Assembly (NCBI GenBank): GCA_016235045.1
Contig: JACRME010000013.1
Location: 154,370-218,369, forward strand
DNA: 64,000 bases
Origin: Nitrosomonadales bacterium
GTDB taxonomy: Bacteria; Pseudomonadota; Gammaproteobacteria; Burkholderiales; Gallionellaceae
Direction: 5' to 3'
This document shows, one piece after another, positions 37,398-46,346 of the stretch (positions within the stretch are counted from its first letter, which is position 1; every line of letters starts with the position of its first letter). The position numbers and the translations under genes are program-made. The notes below the pieces were generated by a model. That model saw only the letters and a list, made by a program, of their open reading frames with translations, did no database searches and had not been told where the DNA came from.

Positions 37398-37495
37398 CTC
37401 ACTCGAATGAGGCGCATTCTAGGTTGGCCGTCTTATATTGCTAAATACTTTTATGTTAGTATCTTATAACCTATTGCCATATAAGGAGCGGGGCC
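37398..37495. promoter_or_regulatory. Divergent promoter region between the TSUP exporter and cysB
   Basis: This 98-base spacer contains a very AT-rich core (CTTATATTGCTAAATACTTT followed by TATGTTAGTATCTTATAACC) unlike the surrounding sequence, with repeated TTATA/TATAA half-sites as in CysB binding regions. cysB has AAGGAG 9 bases before its ATG. Likely the site of CysB autoregulation and control of the TSUP gene; the exact operator is inferred. Confidence 0.5.
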
Positions 37496-38422
37496 ATGAA
37501 CCTGCAACAGTTGCGCTATTTGAACGAGATCGTCCGTTGCAACCTGAACATCTCCGATGCCGCCAACGCGCTGTACACCTCGCAGCCGGGGGTGAGCAAA
37601 CAGATCAAGCTGCTGGAAGATGAACTGGGCATCGACATCTTCGTGCGCAACGGCAAACGCGTCGTCGCCATCACCGAACCGGGCAAGGCCGTGCTGGAGA
37701 TCGCCCAGCGCATGCTGCACGAGACCGAGAACCTGAAACAGGTCGGGCAGGAATTCCGCACCCAGGACAGCGGCTCGCTCTCCATCGCAACCACCCACAC
37801 CCAGGCGCGCTATGCCCTGCCGCACGTGGTCAAGGAATTCACCAAGGCCTATCCCAATGTAAAGCTCGGCCTGCACCAGGGCAGCCCGACCCAGATCGCG
37901 GAGATGGTGTTGAGCGGTGAAGTGGACATCGGCATCGCCACCGAAAGCCTGGCCTTATATGATGAGCTGGTCACCCTGCCCTGCTACGAATGGCACCACT
38001 GCGTGGTCGTGCCGCCCAAACATCCGCTGCTGCTGGAAAAGAAACTGACGCTGAAGAAGCTGGCGCAATACCCCATCATCACTTACGACTTCGCCTTCAC
38101 CGGACGCAACAAGATCAACCAGGCCTTCCACGATGCCGGTATCGAACCCAACATCGCACTCACCGCCATCGACGCCGACGTGATCAAAACTTATGTGGAA
38201 TTGGGACTGGGCGTGGGCATCGTGGCGCAGATGGCCTTCATCCCCGACCGCGACCGCCACCTGCGCATGATCGATGCCGGACACCTCATCCAGCCCAGCA
38301 CCACCCGCATCGCCATCCGCAAGAACCAGTACCTGCGCGGCTTCGGTTATCATTTCATCGAACTGTTCGCGCCGCATCTGACGCGCGACGTGGTGGCGAA
38401 AGCGCTGCATCTGACGGCTTAG
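37496..38422 (+). CDS. cysB: LysR-type regulator CysB
   Basis: 308 aa. The N-terminal winged helix MNLQQLRYLNEIVRCNLNIS and YTSQPGVSKQIKLLEDELGI is the CysB/Cbl form. The effector domain has TTHTQARYALPHVVKEFTKA, LHQGSPTQIAEMVLSGEVDI and ITYDFAFTGRNKINQAF, the N-acetylserine/sulfate-binding region. It should activate the adjacent sulfate assimilation genes under sulfur limitation. Length is close to E. coli CysB (324). Confidence 0.93.
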   Translation: MNLQQLRYLNEIVRCNLNISDAANALYTSQPGVSKQIKLLEDELGIDIFVRNGKRVVAITEPGKAVLEIAQRMLHETENLKQVGQEFRTQDSGSLSIATTHTQARYALPHVVKEFTKAYPNVKLGLHQGSPTQIAEMVLSGEVDIGIATESLALYDELVTLPCYEWHHCVVVPPKHPLLLEKKLTLKKLAQYPIITYDFAFTGRNKINQAFHDAGIEPNIALTAIDADVIKTYVELGLGVGIVAQMAFIPDRDRHLRMIDAGHLIQPSTTRIAIRKNQYLRGFGYHFIELFAPHLTRDVVAKALHLTA

Positions 38423-38686
38423 GGCAGTCGCTTCCGCCCAGGTGCAAAATATCTGGCGCTTGCAGCCTGAGTCCCCGCCCCGAATAACCACGTTTTCATC
38501 GCGCTTAACCGGCATTTGCCTGGAGACGCCGTTTTGCTGCCGTACTATCATGCTCACGCGTGCGGCGACTATGCCGCATTGCAATGAAACGCCGTCATAC
38601 CGGAAAGATGCACACGTCTTTACTTTCAAAAGCAATGACCGTTGATCCCGCCTGATTGCAGCCAGGTTTCGGAAAGGAGGATGGAT

Positions 38687-39253
38687 ATGTCTACGCGCTT
38701 GTTTACCTTCAATGGTGGCGACACGGGCCCCTGGCGCATTGCCAAAACGGAAACGGTCGTTGGGGAGCCGCTGCCTGCGGCGAAAAGGCTCGACATTTCT
38801 TCCGCCCCGGAGTCGCCATCCCGCCCGTATGCCGTCTGGGTTCTTCGCGGAATAACCAGCAATGAGCGCTATGGCGTGCGCGAAGAAGAAAAGAGCCGGA
38901 TCGTATCCATGCAGCAAAGCCTCGGCCTGCCCGAGTCGACTTGCGCGGCACTGATTCCCATCCGGAAGAACGCGGCCTGGTGGGCTCTTTCACATAACGA
39001 ACGCCAGAACATTTTCGAACAACAGTCCAGGCACGCCGGAATCGGGCTTGATCATTTCCCCGAGTTGCCGCGAAGGCTGCATCACTGCCGCGATCTCTCG
39101 GAGAATGAGCCGTTCGATTTCATCACATGGTTTGAATACTCTCCGGCACAGGAAGCGGCGTTCGACCAGTTGCTGGCTGCATTGCGTGCAACTGCAGAGT
39201 GGAAGTATGTCGAGCGCGAAATTGACATCCGGCTGGTGCGCGAGGATGACTGA
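38687..39253 (+). CDS. cld: Chlorite dismutase, short lineage II type
   Basis: 188 aa from the ATG at 38687, 6 bases after AAAGGAGG (an in-frame ATG at 38681 is too close to it). The haem enzyme splits chlorite into chloride and O2. The core matches dimeric Clds such as that of Nitrobacter: ALIPIRKNAAWWALS, proximal His116 in QSRHAGIG, distal catalytic Arg129 thirteen residues later (LPRRLHHCRD), then FDFITWFEYSPAQ and EWKYVEREIDIRLV. There is no signal peptide, so it is cytoplasmic. No perchlorate or chlorate reductase is nearby; detoxifying chlorite formed by other reductases is a likely role. The 38423-38680 gap shows no gene. Confidence 0.88.
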   Translation: MSTRLFTFNGGDTGPWRIAKTETVVGEPLPAAKRLDISSAPESPSRPYAVWVLRGITSNERYGVREEEKSRIVSMQQSLGLPESTCAALIPIRKNAAWWALSHNERQNIFEQQSRHAGIGLDHFPELPRRLHHCRDLSENEPFDFITWFEYSPAQEAAFDQLLAALRATAEWKYVEREIDIRLVREDD

Positions 39254-39307
39254 CTCTTCGCAGGACTGAAATGCAGCAGGCCGAACAAGCCTCACGGAAA
39301 GCAAGCA

Positions 39308-40018
39308 ATGAACACAGAAAAACCGTATTCGACTCCGCTGCCTGGCACTTGCGCAACGCGCCAATCAGGCTGCCGGCGCCGATTCCGCACCGACTCAGTC
39401 CGGCTGTGGATTCTATCCTTCGCGACCTTTGCCCTGCTCGCCGCCTGCAGCGAAATCAAGGAAGAGGCCATTCCTCCCGGCAGCCAGGTACTGGCGCTGG
39501 GCGACAGCCTGACCGAGGGCGTGGGCGTGACGCGCGAAGAAGCGTGGCCCAATCTGCTGGCTGGCCGGACGGGGTGGGTGGTGACCAACGGTGGGGAAAG
39601 CGGCGACACCAGCGGCGGTGCATTGCGGCGTTTGCCGTCGCTGCTGGAACAACACGCGCCAGTGCTGGTATTGGTGACGCTGGGCGGCAACGACATGCTG
39701 CGCCACATTCCGCAACAAGAGACCATTGCCAATCTGGAAAAGATAATCGCGCTGATCCGGGAACATGGCGCAAAGCCGGTTCTGCTGGCGACGCCGCAGC
39801 CGAGTATCGCGGGTGCGGTGTTCCAGAACCTGTCCGCCCCGGATTTTTACCGCGCCGTGGCGAAGCAGCAGCAGGTTCCGTTGATCGAGGACGCAATCGC
39901 CGAGATCCTCTCCGACCCGCAACTGAAAGTCGACCAACTGCACCCCAATGCCGCCGGGCACACGCTCCTGACGGGGAATATTTACGAAGAACTGAAAGCG
40001 ATCGGTTACGTCCGCTAG
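39308..40018 (+). CDS. SGNH/GDSL lipoprotein esterase (TesA/arylesterase-like)
   Basis: 236 aa. An N-terminal signal with lipobox FALLAACSE predicts a lipoprotein. Block I GDSLTEGVGV gives the nucleophilic Ser, block III LGGNDML, and block V VDQLHPNAAGH the Asp/His pair. Likely an esterase, lysophospholipase or thioesterase at the cell envelope. The unusually basic, Cys-containing N-terminal tail before the hydrophobic stretch (about 30 residues) suggests the true start could be further in. Confidence 0.88.
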   Translation: MNTEKPYSTPLPGTCATRQSGCRRRFRTDSVRLWILSFATFALLAACSEIKEEAIPPGSQVLALGDSLTEGVGVTREEAWPNLLAGRTGWVVTNGGESGDTSGGALRRLPSLLEQHAPVLVLVTLGGNDMLRHIPQQETIANLEKIIALIREHGAKPVLLATPQPSIAGAVFQNLSAPDFYRAVAKQQQVPLIEDAIAEILSDPQLKVDQLHPNAAGHTLLTGNIYEELKAIGYVR

Positions 40019-40025
40019 CCAGCCG

Positions 40026-41372
40026 TCATTTCCTGCTGCTCTTGTCCTCGTACATCCGCTGATCGGCCAGCTTCAGCATCTCGTCCAGATCGCCCGTGGT
40101 TTCCGAACTGATCACGAAACCGATGGAGACGCCGACCCTGAGCTGCATATGTTCAAAATCGATGGGGGATTCGATCTTGACGCGCAGCCGGTGAATATAG
40201 GCTTCCATTGCGGCTCGCGTCACGCTCTCCATCAGGATGATGAATTCGTCGCCGCCCCAGCGCGCCACCGTATCGTTCTGGCGCACGATGGCGCGGGCGC
40301 GCTTCGCCGTCGCGGTCAGCACCGCATCGCCCGCTTTGTGGCCGAACTTGTCGTTGATCCCCTTGAAGCCGTCCAGATCGAGGAACAGCAAGGCGCAATC
40401 CCGATCCGGACTGCGCCGCAGGCGGGCAAAGGCCATGCGTACGCGGTCTTCGAAAAGATGCCGGTTCGGCAGCCCGGTCAGTTGATCGTACATGGCGAGG
40501 TCGGCCAGGTCGGCGCGGTTGCGAATGAGCAGATACAGCATCCACGAGATGATGCCCCCCAGGGTCGCGCTCAATAACCTGACCAGCAGCGCGTAACTGT
40601 TCGCGGCATTGCCATCCCTCGGCTTCACGCCGATGGCCCAGGATCCGCCGGGAATCTCGATCTCCTGCACAAACACCTGCTTGCGCTCGAACAGCGTTCT
40701 GTCTCCCCAAACCATGTCGCCGCGGAGGCCCTCGCCATCCTTGCCGCGCACGGCGAATTCGAACCTGCTATCGCCAAGTTCTTCCGAGACCGTCTTGAAA
40801 AAGGAATCCGTATCGATCACCGTCGAAAGCAGGCCCCAGTGCTTGCCGGCAATGGACAACGGCACGCGATAAATGAGCCCGCTGCCGCCCTGCACCAGTT
40901 GCACCGGCCCCGCCAAAGCCGGCTTGCCGGATTCGGTGATCTTCTTGATGACGGGCCATTGCGCCGGTTGATCGGGGTAGTACAAACCGATTGCGCTCTC
41001 GTTGCCCTTCAGCGGATAAACGAACGTCAGGCGGTAACCCAGCGCCACGCCGAAATTCCTGATGTGGCGGCTGCTGCGATGCAGCACGGCAAGGATGTCG
41101 TTGACCTCCTTCGCTTTGATGTTCTTGTTTCGCACGACCAGATAACTGCCCAGGCCGCTATTGAGGTAAAGCAGCGAACTGAGCTCCCGCTCGGTACGCG
41201 CCCGCAACAGCGAGGCATAGGATATCGTTTCCATGCGTTGCTTGTCCTTCAGCTCGGTGCCCTGATAACTCAGGAACATTTCCCCGAAGGAAACAAAGAG
41301 CAGGAACACAATTGCGGCCCCAATCAGCGCAATGGGACGGGCATTGTCGGACGAAGGAAAAAATCGGTGCAT
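40026..41372 (-). CDS. CHASE-like sensor diguanylate cyclase
   Basis: 448 aa. A transmembrane helix (PIALIGAAIVFLLFVSFGEM), a periplasmic domain of about 230 residues resembling CHASE (FGVALGYRLTFVYPLKGNES, GLIYRVPLSIAGKHWGLLST), a second helix (LLSATLGGIISWMLYLLI), then GGDEF. The active motif RWGGDEF is near residue 372 with an RQND inhibitory site five residues before. Synthesises c-di-GMP under an extracytoplasmic cue. Convergent with the GDSL gene (7-base gap). Confidence 0.87.
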   Translation of the reverse strand: MHRFFPSSDNARPIALIGAAIVFLLFVSFGEMFLSYQGTELKDKQRMETISYASLLRARTERELSSLLYLNSGLGSYLVVRNKNIKAKEVNDILAVLHRSSRHIRNFGVALGYRLTFVYPLKGNESAIGLYYPDQPAQWPVIKKITESGKPALAGPVQLVQGGSGLIYRVPLSIAGKHWGLLSTVIDTDSFFKTVSEELGDSRFEFAVRGKDGEGLRGDMVWGDRTLFERKQVFVQEIEIPGGSWAIGVKPRDGNAANSYALLVRLLSATLGGIISWMLYLLIRNRADLADLAMYDQLTGLPNRHLFEDRVRMAFARLRRSPDRDCALLFLDLDGFKGINDKFGHKAGDAVLTATAKRARAIVRQNDTVARWGGDEFIILMESVTRAAMEAYIHRLRVKIESPIDFEHMQLRVGVSIGFVISSETTGDLDEMLKLADQRMYEDKSSRK

Positions 41373-41602
41373 GCCTTGGCTGTTCGCTGTTATTTACGGT
41401 TTTGGTGGAACATCATCCTGCTCGCCTTTGATTTTATCACCGGAGAAACCAATAAATACGGCCTTTGCGAAAGGTTTTGCCCCCATCGTGAAAAGGGCTG
41501 GTGGGCTGGCTGCAAGCGCCGCAAAACAGCCAGTGCCGGATAGTCAAAACCATCCGACTCCGGTACATTGCAGCCAAGGCATGAATCCGGAAGGAGGAGG
41601 CA

Positions 41603-43096
41603 ATGAGCGATGTACTAAGCCTCACGCGCGCCGCAAGATTGATCGGCGTGACGCGCTCGGAACTGCAAAAGAAAATCCAGCGCGGCGAGATGATCTCGCA
41701 CGACGGCATGGTCACCGTCGGCAACCTGCTGGCCTGCTATCCCGATGCGCAACTGGAAGACACCGCCGAAGTCAGGCGCATCGCCCTGATCAAGGAGCGG
41801 GCTTTCGGCAAGCGCGTGCTCGAGCGAGCCCTGCCGGATGCGGAAGTGCTGGCGGCGCGTATCGTCGAACTCAGCAGGACGCTGGCGCACAATGAGGGGC
41901 AGGTAAAGCAATTCAACACGCTATTGGGCAAGCTGTGGGACAAGCTGGCCGAAATCGAATCGAAGCTCGATGCCAGGTCGGGCAAGGCGATGGAAGACCT
42001 GAAGACATGGATCAAACAGGAGGTTGAACTGGCGATGGAACCCGGGTTCATCAATCCGCTGGCGATCAAGGATGCCGTCCTGCACGTCATGACGGCCCAG
42101 GTGACCGTGCTGCCCAGCAAACACGACTTCCTCGTCGAAGGCCACGACACCCTGCTCGAAGCCGCCATGCGCTCCGGCATCCCGCTCAATTACGGTTGCA
42201 GCGGCGGCAACTGCGGACTGTGCAAGGCCAAAGTGCTGTCGGGCGAAGTGAAAAAAACGCGCCAGCACGATTTCGTCATCTCCGAAGCGGAAAAGCAGCA
42301 GGGCTATGTCCTGCTGTGCAGCAACACCGCCGTCAGCGACGTGGTGATCGAAGCACCGGTTGCAAACAGCGTGCAGGACATCCCCTTCCAGCAGATCAAC
42401 GCCCATGTCAAAAACTCGGGCCACATCAACGACGACATGGTCCTGCTGCACCTGCAGACCCCGCGCACCCAGCGCCTGCGCTTCCTGGCGGGACAAAGCG
42501 TCACGCTGCGCGTCGCGCAGTCCTACAGCATGGAACTGCCCATCGCCAGTTGCCCCTGCGACGACCGCAACGTGCTGTTCCACATCCACCGGCAGCCCGG
42601 CAACCTGTTCTGCGATTATGTCTTCGACCACCTCAAGCCGAACGACGTGGTGGAAATGGAAGGGCCGCACGGCGAATTCATCCTGAGCGAAAAATCGACG
42701 CGCCCGCTCTACTTCATCGCCTTCGACAGCGGCTTCGCCCCGATCAAGAGCCTCATCGAACACGCACTGTCGCTCAACGTCGACATCATCAACCTGCACT
42801 GGTTCGGATCGAGCCCGCAGCACATCTACCTGCCTAACATCGCCCATGCGTGGGACGACGCCCTGGACAACTTCCACTATCGGGAACATGTCGCGGGTTT
42901 CGACCTGCGCACCGTGAGCGGCAAACGCGAAGAAGCGTTGCACAAACAGCTGGGCGACATGGCTGCCGCCGACGCGGAAATGCTGCAGGGGGACATCTAC
43001 ATCGCCGGGCCGGAAGATGCGGTGAACGCCGCCGAGCGCTTCTTCCTGGGCAAGGGATTGCCCAAGACGCGCGTCGCCATTGCCAGCGTGAAGTGA
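41603..43096 (+). CDS. HTH-like domain fused to 2Fe-2S ferredoxin and flavin reductase
   Basis: 497 aa. Residues 1-45 (LSLTRAARLIGVTRSELQKK then IQRGEMISHDGMVTVGNLL) resemble a MerR/excisionase-type helix-turn-helix. A helical, probably coiled-coil segment follows to about 150. Then comes a plant-type 2Fe-2S domain with CSGGNCGLCKAK and a later LLCSN, and a ferredoxin-NADP reductase-like module with RQPGNLFCDYVF, MEGPHGEFILSE and YFIAFDSGFAPIKSLIEHAL. It probably passes electrons from NAD(P)H through FAD to the cluster. AGGAGG precedes the ATG. The substrate is unknown. Confidence 0.82.
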   Translation: MSDVLSLTRAARLIGVTRSELQKKIQRGEMISHDGMVTVGNLLACYPDAQLEDTAEVRRIALIKERAFGKRVLERALPDAEVLAARIVELSRTLAHNEGQVKQFNTLLGKLWDKLAEIESKLDARSGKAMEDLKTWIKQEVELAMEPGFINPLAIKDAVLHVMTAQVTVLPSKHDFLVEGHDTLLEAAMRSGIPLNYGCSGGNCGLCKAKVLSGEVKKTRQHDFVISEAEKQQGYVLLCSNTAVSDVVIEAPVANSVQDIPFQQINAHVKNSGHINDDMVLLHLQTPRTQRLRFLAGQSVTLRVAQSYSMELPIASCPCDDRNVLFHIHRQPGNLFCDYVFDHLKPNDVVEMEGPHGEFILSEKSTRPLYFIAFDSGFAPIKSLIEHALSLNVDIINLHWFGSSPQHIYLPNIAHAWDDALDNFHYREHVAGFDLRTVSGKREEALHKQLGDMAAADAEMLQGDIYIAGPEDAVNAAERFFLGKGLPKTRVAIASVK

Positions 43097-43111
43097 CGCC
43101 GGAAATGAAGA

Positions 43112-44011
43112 ATGAATATCCGGAAACCAATACTTGTCGTTCTCGCCCTGATCCTGCTCTGCTGCAACGGCTGCAGCACGGTGACCTTCGGCTACAACCA
43201 CGCCGACTGGATACTGCGCTACTGGATCACTGATTACACGTCCTTCAGCGACGCGCAGAGGCAGGAAATCCATCTCGAAGTCGACGACTACCTGCGCTGG
43301 CACCGCAAGACCGCACTGCCCGAATACACCACCTTCCTGCAGGATTTGAACGGCATCGTTAACCGGGAAGGCGCGCTATCCGTCGGCGACGTCATGCATC
43401 TGCGAACCGAAAGCAGCAAGCTGTATCAATTGACCATGGCGCCGACGATCCGCCCCGCCGCCCGCCTGCTGGCCGAACTGGACAGCCGGCAAATCGAGGA
43501 GCTTGCCGACACTTTTGCCGAGCGGAACCGCAAGCAAAGGAAGAAACTGCTGCAGGGCAACGAACAGGAGATGCTCGAACTGCGCGCGGAACGGCATGTC
43601 GAATTTGTGGAAGGACTGGTTGGCCGCCTGAGCGCCAAGCAGGAAAAGAAAATCACCGGGATGAGCCTGCAGATTCCGTTTGCCTCAAGAGACTACATCG
43701 AGCAGCGTGAAGCAAAGCAGGCCATGCTGATTTTCCTATTGAAGGACAAGGCCGGCGAAGACAGGATCGCCGCATTGCTCCGGCAATGGATAACCGCGCC
43801 GGAAATCACCAGAACGCCGCTGCAACAACAATCCATCGCAGCCTATGAGAATGCGATGAACGAAATGACCGTCCGCATATTCGAACTGCTGACCGCGCGT
43901 CAAAAACAGCATCTGGGCGAAAAAATCGTGTCGTATATCGACGATTTCCGGAAACTCAATTCCGGGACGGAAGCCGCAAACACCGCCTACGGGCAAACCC
44001 GGGAGAAATGA
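43112..44011 (+). CDS. DUF6279-type lipoprotein
   Basis: 299 aa with signal peptide and lipobox ILLCCNGCST. The mature part is helical and begins FGYNHADWILRYWITDYTSF, followed by LTPEQ-like SFSDAQRQEIHLEVDDYLRW, as in the conserved but uncharacterised DUF6279 lipoprotein family. It starts 15 bases after the reductase gene and is probably co-transcribed. Function unknown. Confidence 0.78.
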   Translation: MNIRKPILVVLALILLCCNGCSTVTFGYNHADWILRYWITDYTSFSDAQRQEIHLEVDDYLRWHRKTALPEYTTFLQDLNGIVNREGALSVGDVMHLRTESSKLYQLTMAPTIRPAARLLAELDSRQIEELADTFAERNRKQRKKLLQGNEQEMLELRAERHVEFVEGLVGRLSAKQEKKITGMSLQIPFASRDYIEQREAKQAMLIFLLKDKAGEDRIAALLRQWITAPEITRTPLQQQSIAAYENAMNEMTVRIFELLTARQKQHLGEKIVSYIDDFRKLNSGTEAANTAYGQTREK

Positions 44012-44105
44012 GTGGGTGTAACCGATATAATCGGCGGGCAGACGACAACCCGCCTGTCCGCATTCCGCCAATGAACTGCGCCGCGGCGCACCCCAATCCA
44101 TCCCT

Positions 44106-44765
44106 ATGAAAAAGATTGCCCCAACCAAAGACGAGATCGCCCTCATGGCGCCGTTTGTCGGCCTCGCGCTGGATCGCATCCATGTACCCGAAACCGGCGA
44201 GGAGTTCGCTGCTGCCGCCGCCGAAATCAAGGCAGCGGGCATCGTCGGTTTCGATACCGAGTCCAGGCCGACTTTCGTTACCGGCGACGTAAGCGACGGG
44301 CCGCATGTCGTGCAGTTCGCGCTGCATGACAAAGCTTACCTGTTCCAGATCCATCGGGTGATCGGGCATCCGTTCCTGATTGAATTGCTGCAATCGGAAG
44401 ACGTGCTCAAGGTGGGCTTCGGCCTGAAGTCGGACAGCGGGCATATCTACGCGAAACTGGGCGTCCGCTTCGGCGGGGTGGTGGATCTCAATGCGGTGTT
44501 CAGCAAGGCCGGCTTCCGCAAGGAAATGGGCGCGCGGGCGGCGGTGGGGCAAATGTTCAACCAGCGCTTTGCCAAGTCGAAACGGATCACCACCACCGAC
44601 TGGTCGCAACACAAACTCAGCCCGCAGCAGATCCTTTACGCCGCGAACGATGCTTACGCGGCACTCAAAGTGCTGGAAGCGCTCAACCTCCCCCGCGAGG
44701 TATTGCCGGTCATGGGCTGGGTGCCCGCGCCCTCTCAACCGGGCTCAACTTGCGAGCACCCGTAA
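44106..44765 (+). CDS. 3'-5' exonuclease, RNase D/DEDDy family
   Basis: 219 aa. DEDDy residues: GFDTESRP (Asp, Glu), VLKVGFGLKSDSGHIYAKLG (Asp), and YAANDAYAALKVLEAL (Tyr, Asp). There is no HRDC domain, so this is a single-domain exonuclease like those annotated '3'-5' exonuclease domain-containing protein'. Substrate, DNA or RNA, is not determinable here. Confidence 0.88.
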   Translation: MKKIAPTKDEIALMAPFVGLALDRIHVPETGEEFAAAAAEIKAAGIVGFDTESRPTFVTGDVSDGPHVVQFALHDKAYLFQIHRVIGHPFLIELLQSEDVLKVGFGLKSDSGHIYAKLGVRFGGVVDLNAVFSKAGFRKEMGARAAVGQMFNQRFAKSKRITTTDWSQHKLSPQQILYAANDAYAALKVLEALNLPREVLPVMGWVPAPSQPGSTCEHP

Positions 44766-44797
44766 AATACCCGTGGCGATCGATCAAGCCACTTGAA

Positions 44798-45451
44798 TTA
44801 TGCATTCGCATCCTTCCGCGCCAGTTTATCCAGCGCCTCTGCGGCAATTTCCCGCACTTCCTCGTTCGCATCCTTGAGGCAGGCTTCCACACAGGCTCCC
44901 GCCTCTGCGCTGCCGGTGAGGCCGAGCAGATAACAGGCATCGGCGCGCACACGGTGGTCGGGATGGAAAGTCAGTTCGGCCAGTTGCGGCAGCAGCGCCT
45001 GCAATTCCGGCGTGTTGGTGTGGGCTTCCAGCAGCGCGCTCACGCCGAGGCGCACCGAGATATTGGCTTCGGGATTGGCAACGATGGCGAGCAGCGGCTT
45101 GAGCCGATGCGTGTCCCCGGCGATGAACGCCACAGCCTGCTGGTAGCCGCCTTCCCTCAGCAGATGCTCGATGTAGTGCGCAGTCCCCTCCTCTCCGCTC
45201 GCCCACTCGGCCCATTGCTTCAGCTCGGCAATGCTCTGCGCGCCGGTGAGCGTAAACGCACCCAGGCGCAGCCAGGGAGCGCCGCGCACGTTGTATTCCG
45301 CCGCCTGCTCGGGATGCGCCGCAATATTCACTACCGTCAATTTGCCGATTTGCGCCTGCTTCACCAGTTCGCTCAATGCATGCAGCACGGGCGGGCAGTG
45401 CTTGCAGACCGGGGTGATGAACAGCAGTGCGTCGGGTGGAGTTGTAGACAT
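44798..45451 (-). CDS. Thioredoxin-like domain fused to HEAT repeats
   Basis: 217 aa. Residues 1-75 look like a glutaredoxin/thioredoxin fold with TPVCKHCPPVLHAL (CxxC) and VRGAPWLRLGAFTLTGAQS. The rest contains HEAT-like helices (ISVRLGVSALLEAH, HRVRADACYLLGLTGSAEAG, EEVREIAAEALDKLARKD). The CKHC pair could do thiol exchange; the HEAT part would bind a protein partner. There is no signal peptide. Confidence 0.8.
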   Translation of the reverse strand: MSTTPPDALLFITPVCKHCPPVLHALSELVKQAQIGKLTVVNIAAHPEQAAEYNVRGAPWLRLGAFTLTGAQSIAELKQWAEWASGEEGTAHYIEHLLREGGYQQAVAFIAGDTHRLKPLLAIVANPEANISVRLGVSALLEAHTNTPELQALLPQLAELTFHPDHRVRADACYLLGLTGSAEAGACVEACLKDANEEVREIAAEALDKLARKDANA

Positions 45452-45481
45452 GGTCGATCCTTTAAGGAAACACTAAACCAA

Positions 45482-45569
45482 TCCTCTCTCCCTCCGGGAG
45501 AGGGTTAGGCGAGGGGAATCTCGTTGAGTCCTCTCCCTCACCCCCTCCCTCTCCCGGAGGGAAAGGGAG
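45482..45569. repeat. Family B inverted doublet between the HEAT gene and yjbQ
   Basis: TCCTCTCTCCCTCCGGGAGA plus GGGTTAGGCGAGGGGAA and CCTCTCCCTCACCCCCTCCC plus TCTCCCGGAGGGAAAGGGAG form two palindromic units in inverted orientation, the same layout as at 32437-32540. Confidence 0.85.
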
Positions 45570-45587
45570 CAAAACGGGCTTCATAGG

Positions 45588-46007
45588 TTATTCGCCCTGC
45601 ACAGTGACCATGATACGCCGACTGCCGCCGTGGTTGCGGTGCTCGCACAGGTAAATTCCCTGCCAGGTTCCCAGCTTTAACCCGCCGTCGCCAATCGGGA
45701 TGTCAAGGCTCGCGCCGAGCAGGCTGGCCTTGATGTGCGCGGGCAGATCGTCTGAGCCTTCATCCTGATGGCGGTAGTACGGCTCGCCTTCCGGCACAGC
45801 GCGGGTGAAGAAACTCTCGAAATCCTGCCGCACCGTGGGGTCGGCGTTCTCGTTCAGCGTCAGCGCGGCCGACGTGTGCATGATGAAGATATTCATCATG
45901 CCGACCTTGAAGTTGCGCAGCTCCGGCAATTCGCACAGCAACTCTTCGGTGACCAGATGGAAGCCGCGCGGTTTCGGTGTAAGGCATATCTCTTTCTGCA
46001 GCCACAT
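45588..46007 (-). CDS. yjbQ: YjbQ family protein (UPF0047, secondary thiamine-phosphate synthase fold)
   Basis: 139 aa from the ATG at 46007 (MWLQKEICLTPKPRGFHLVT). A much longer in-phase reading upstream to 46805 is out of character and overlaps two genes on the other strand. Conserved motifs: MHTSAALTLNENADPTVRQD, YRHQDEGSDDLPAHIKASLL and GTWQGIYLCEHR. Family members have weak thiamine-phosphate synthase activity and an uncertain physiological role. Confidence 0.92.
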   Translation of the reverse strand: MWLQKEICLTPKPRGFHLVTEELLCELPELRNFKVGMMNIFIMHTSAALTLNENADPTVRQDFESFFTRAVPEGEPYYRHQDEGSDDLPAHIKASLLGASLDIPIGDGGLKLGTWQGIYLCEHRNHGGSRRIMVTVQGE

Positions 46008-46091
46008 GGGGGTTATCCGGATTGAATGAGTGAAGATATTATCGCGTAAGATACGCATAGTTCCGAATGTGAAAGACAACACGCCCCCACC

Positions 46092-46277
46092 ATGAAAAAG
46101 AACAAACCCAAGCAGCGCATGAACTATGTAGTCGTGAAGGAAAACGGCATGTTCATCGCGAAGTGCTCCGATCTCGACCTGGAATGCCCCGGCGCGACCG
46201 AGCAGGAAGCCATCGCCAACCTGGAAGACGCGTTGGCGCTCTACTTCGAAGACCTGCCCGGCCCGGCCGATGGTTGA
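46092..46277 (+). CDS. HicB-like antitoxin domain protein without HicA
   Basis: 61 aa. NYVVVKENGMFIAKCSDLDL, then CPGATEQEAIANLEDALALYFED, matches the partially degraded RNase H-like fold of HicB. A basic N-terminal tail (MKKNKPKQRM) precedes it. There is no C-terminal DNA-binding domain and no HicA toxin on either side, so it is a solo HicB-type protein. It precedes the first methyltransferase by 69 bases. Confidence 0.75.
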   Translation: MKKNKPKQRMNYVVVKENGMFIAKCSDLDLECPGATEQEAIANLEDALALYFEDLPGPADG

Positions 46278-46346
46278 GGAAGGCAGGTACGGATTCATTC
46301 GCACCTGGCCAAACGCAATACCAACATTCAGTGTCAACACAGGATC

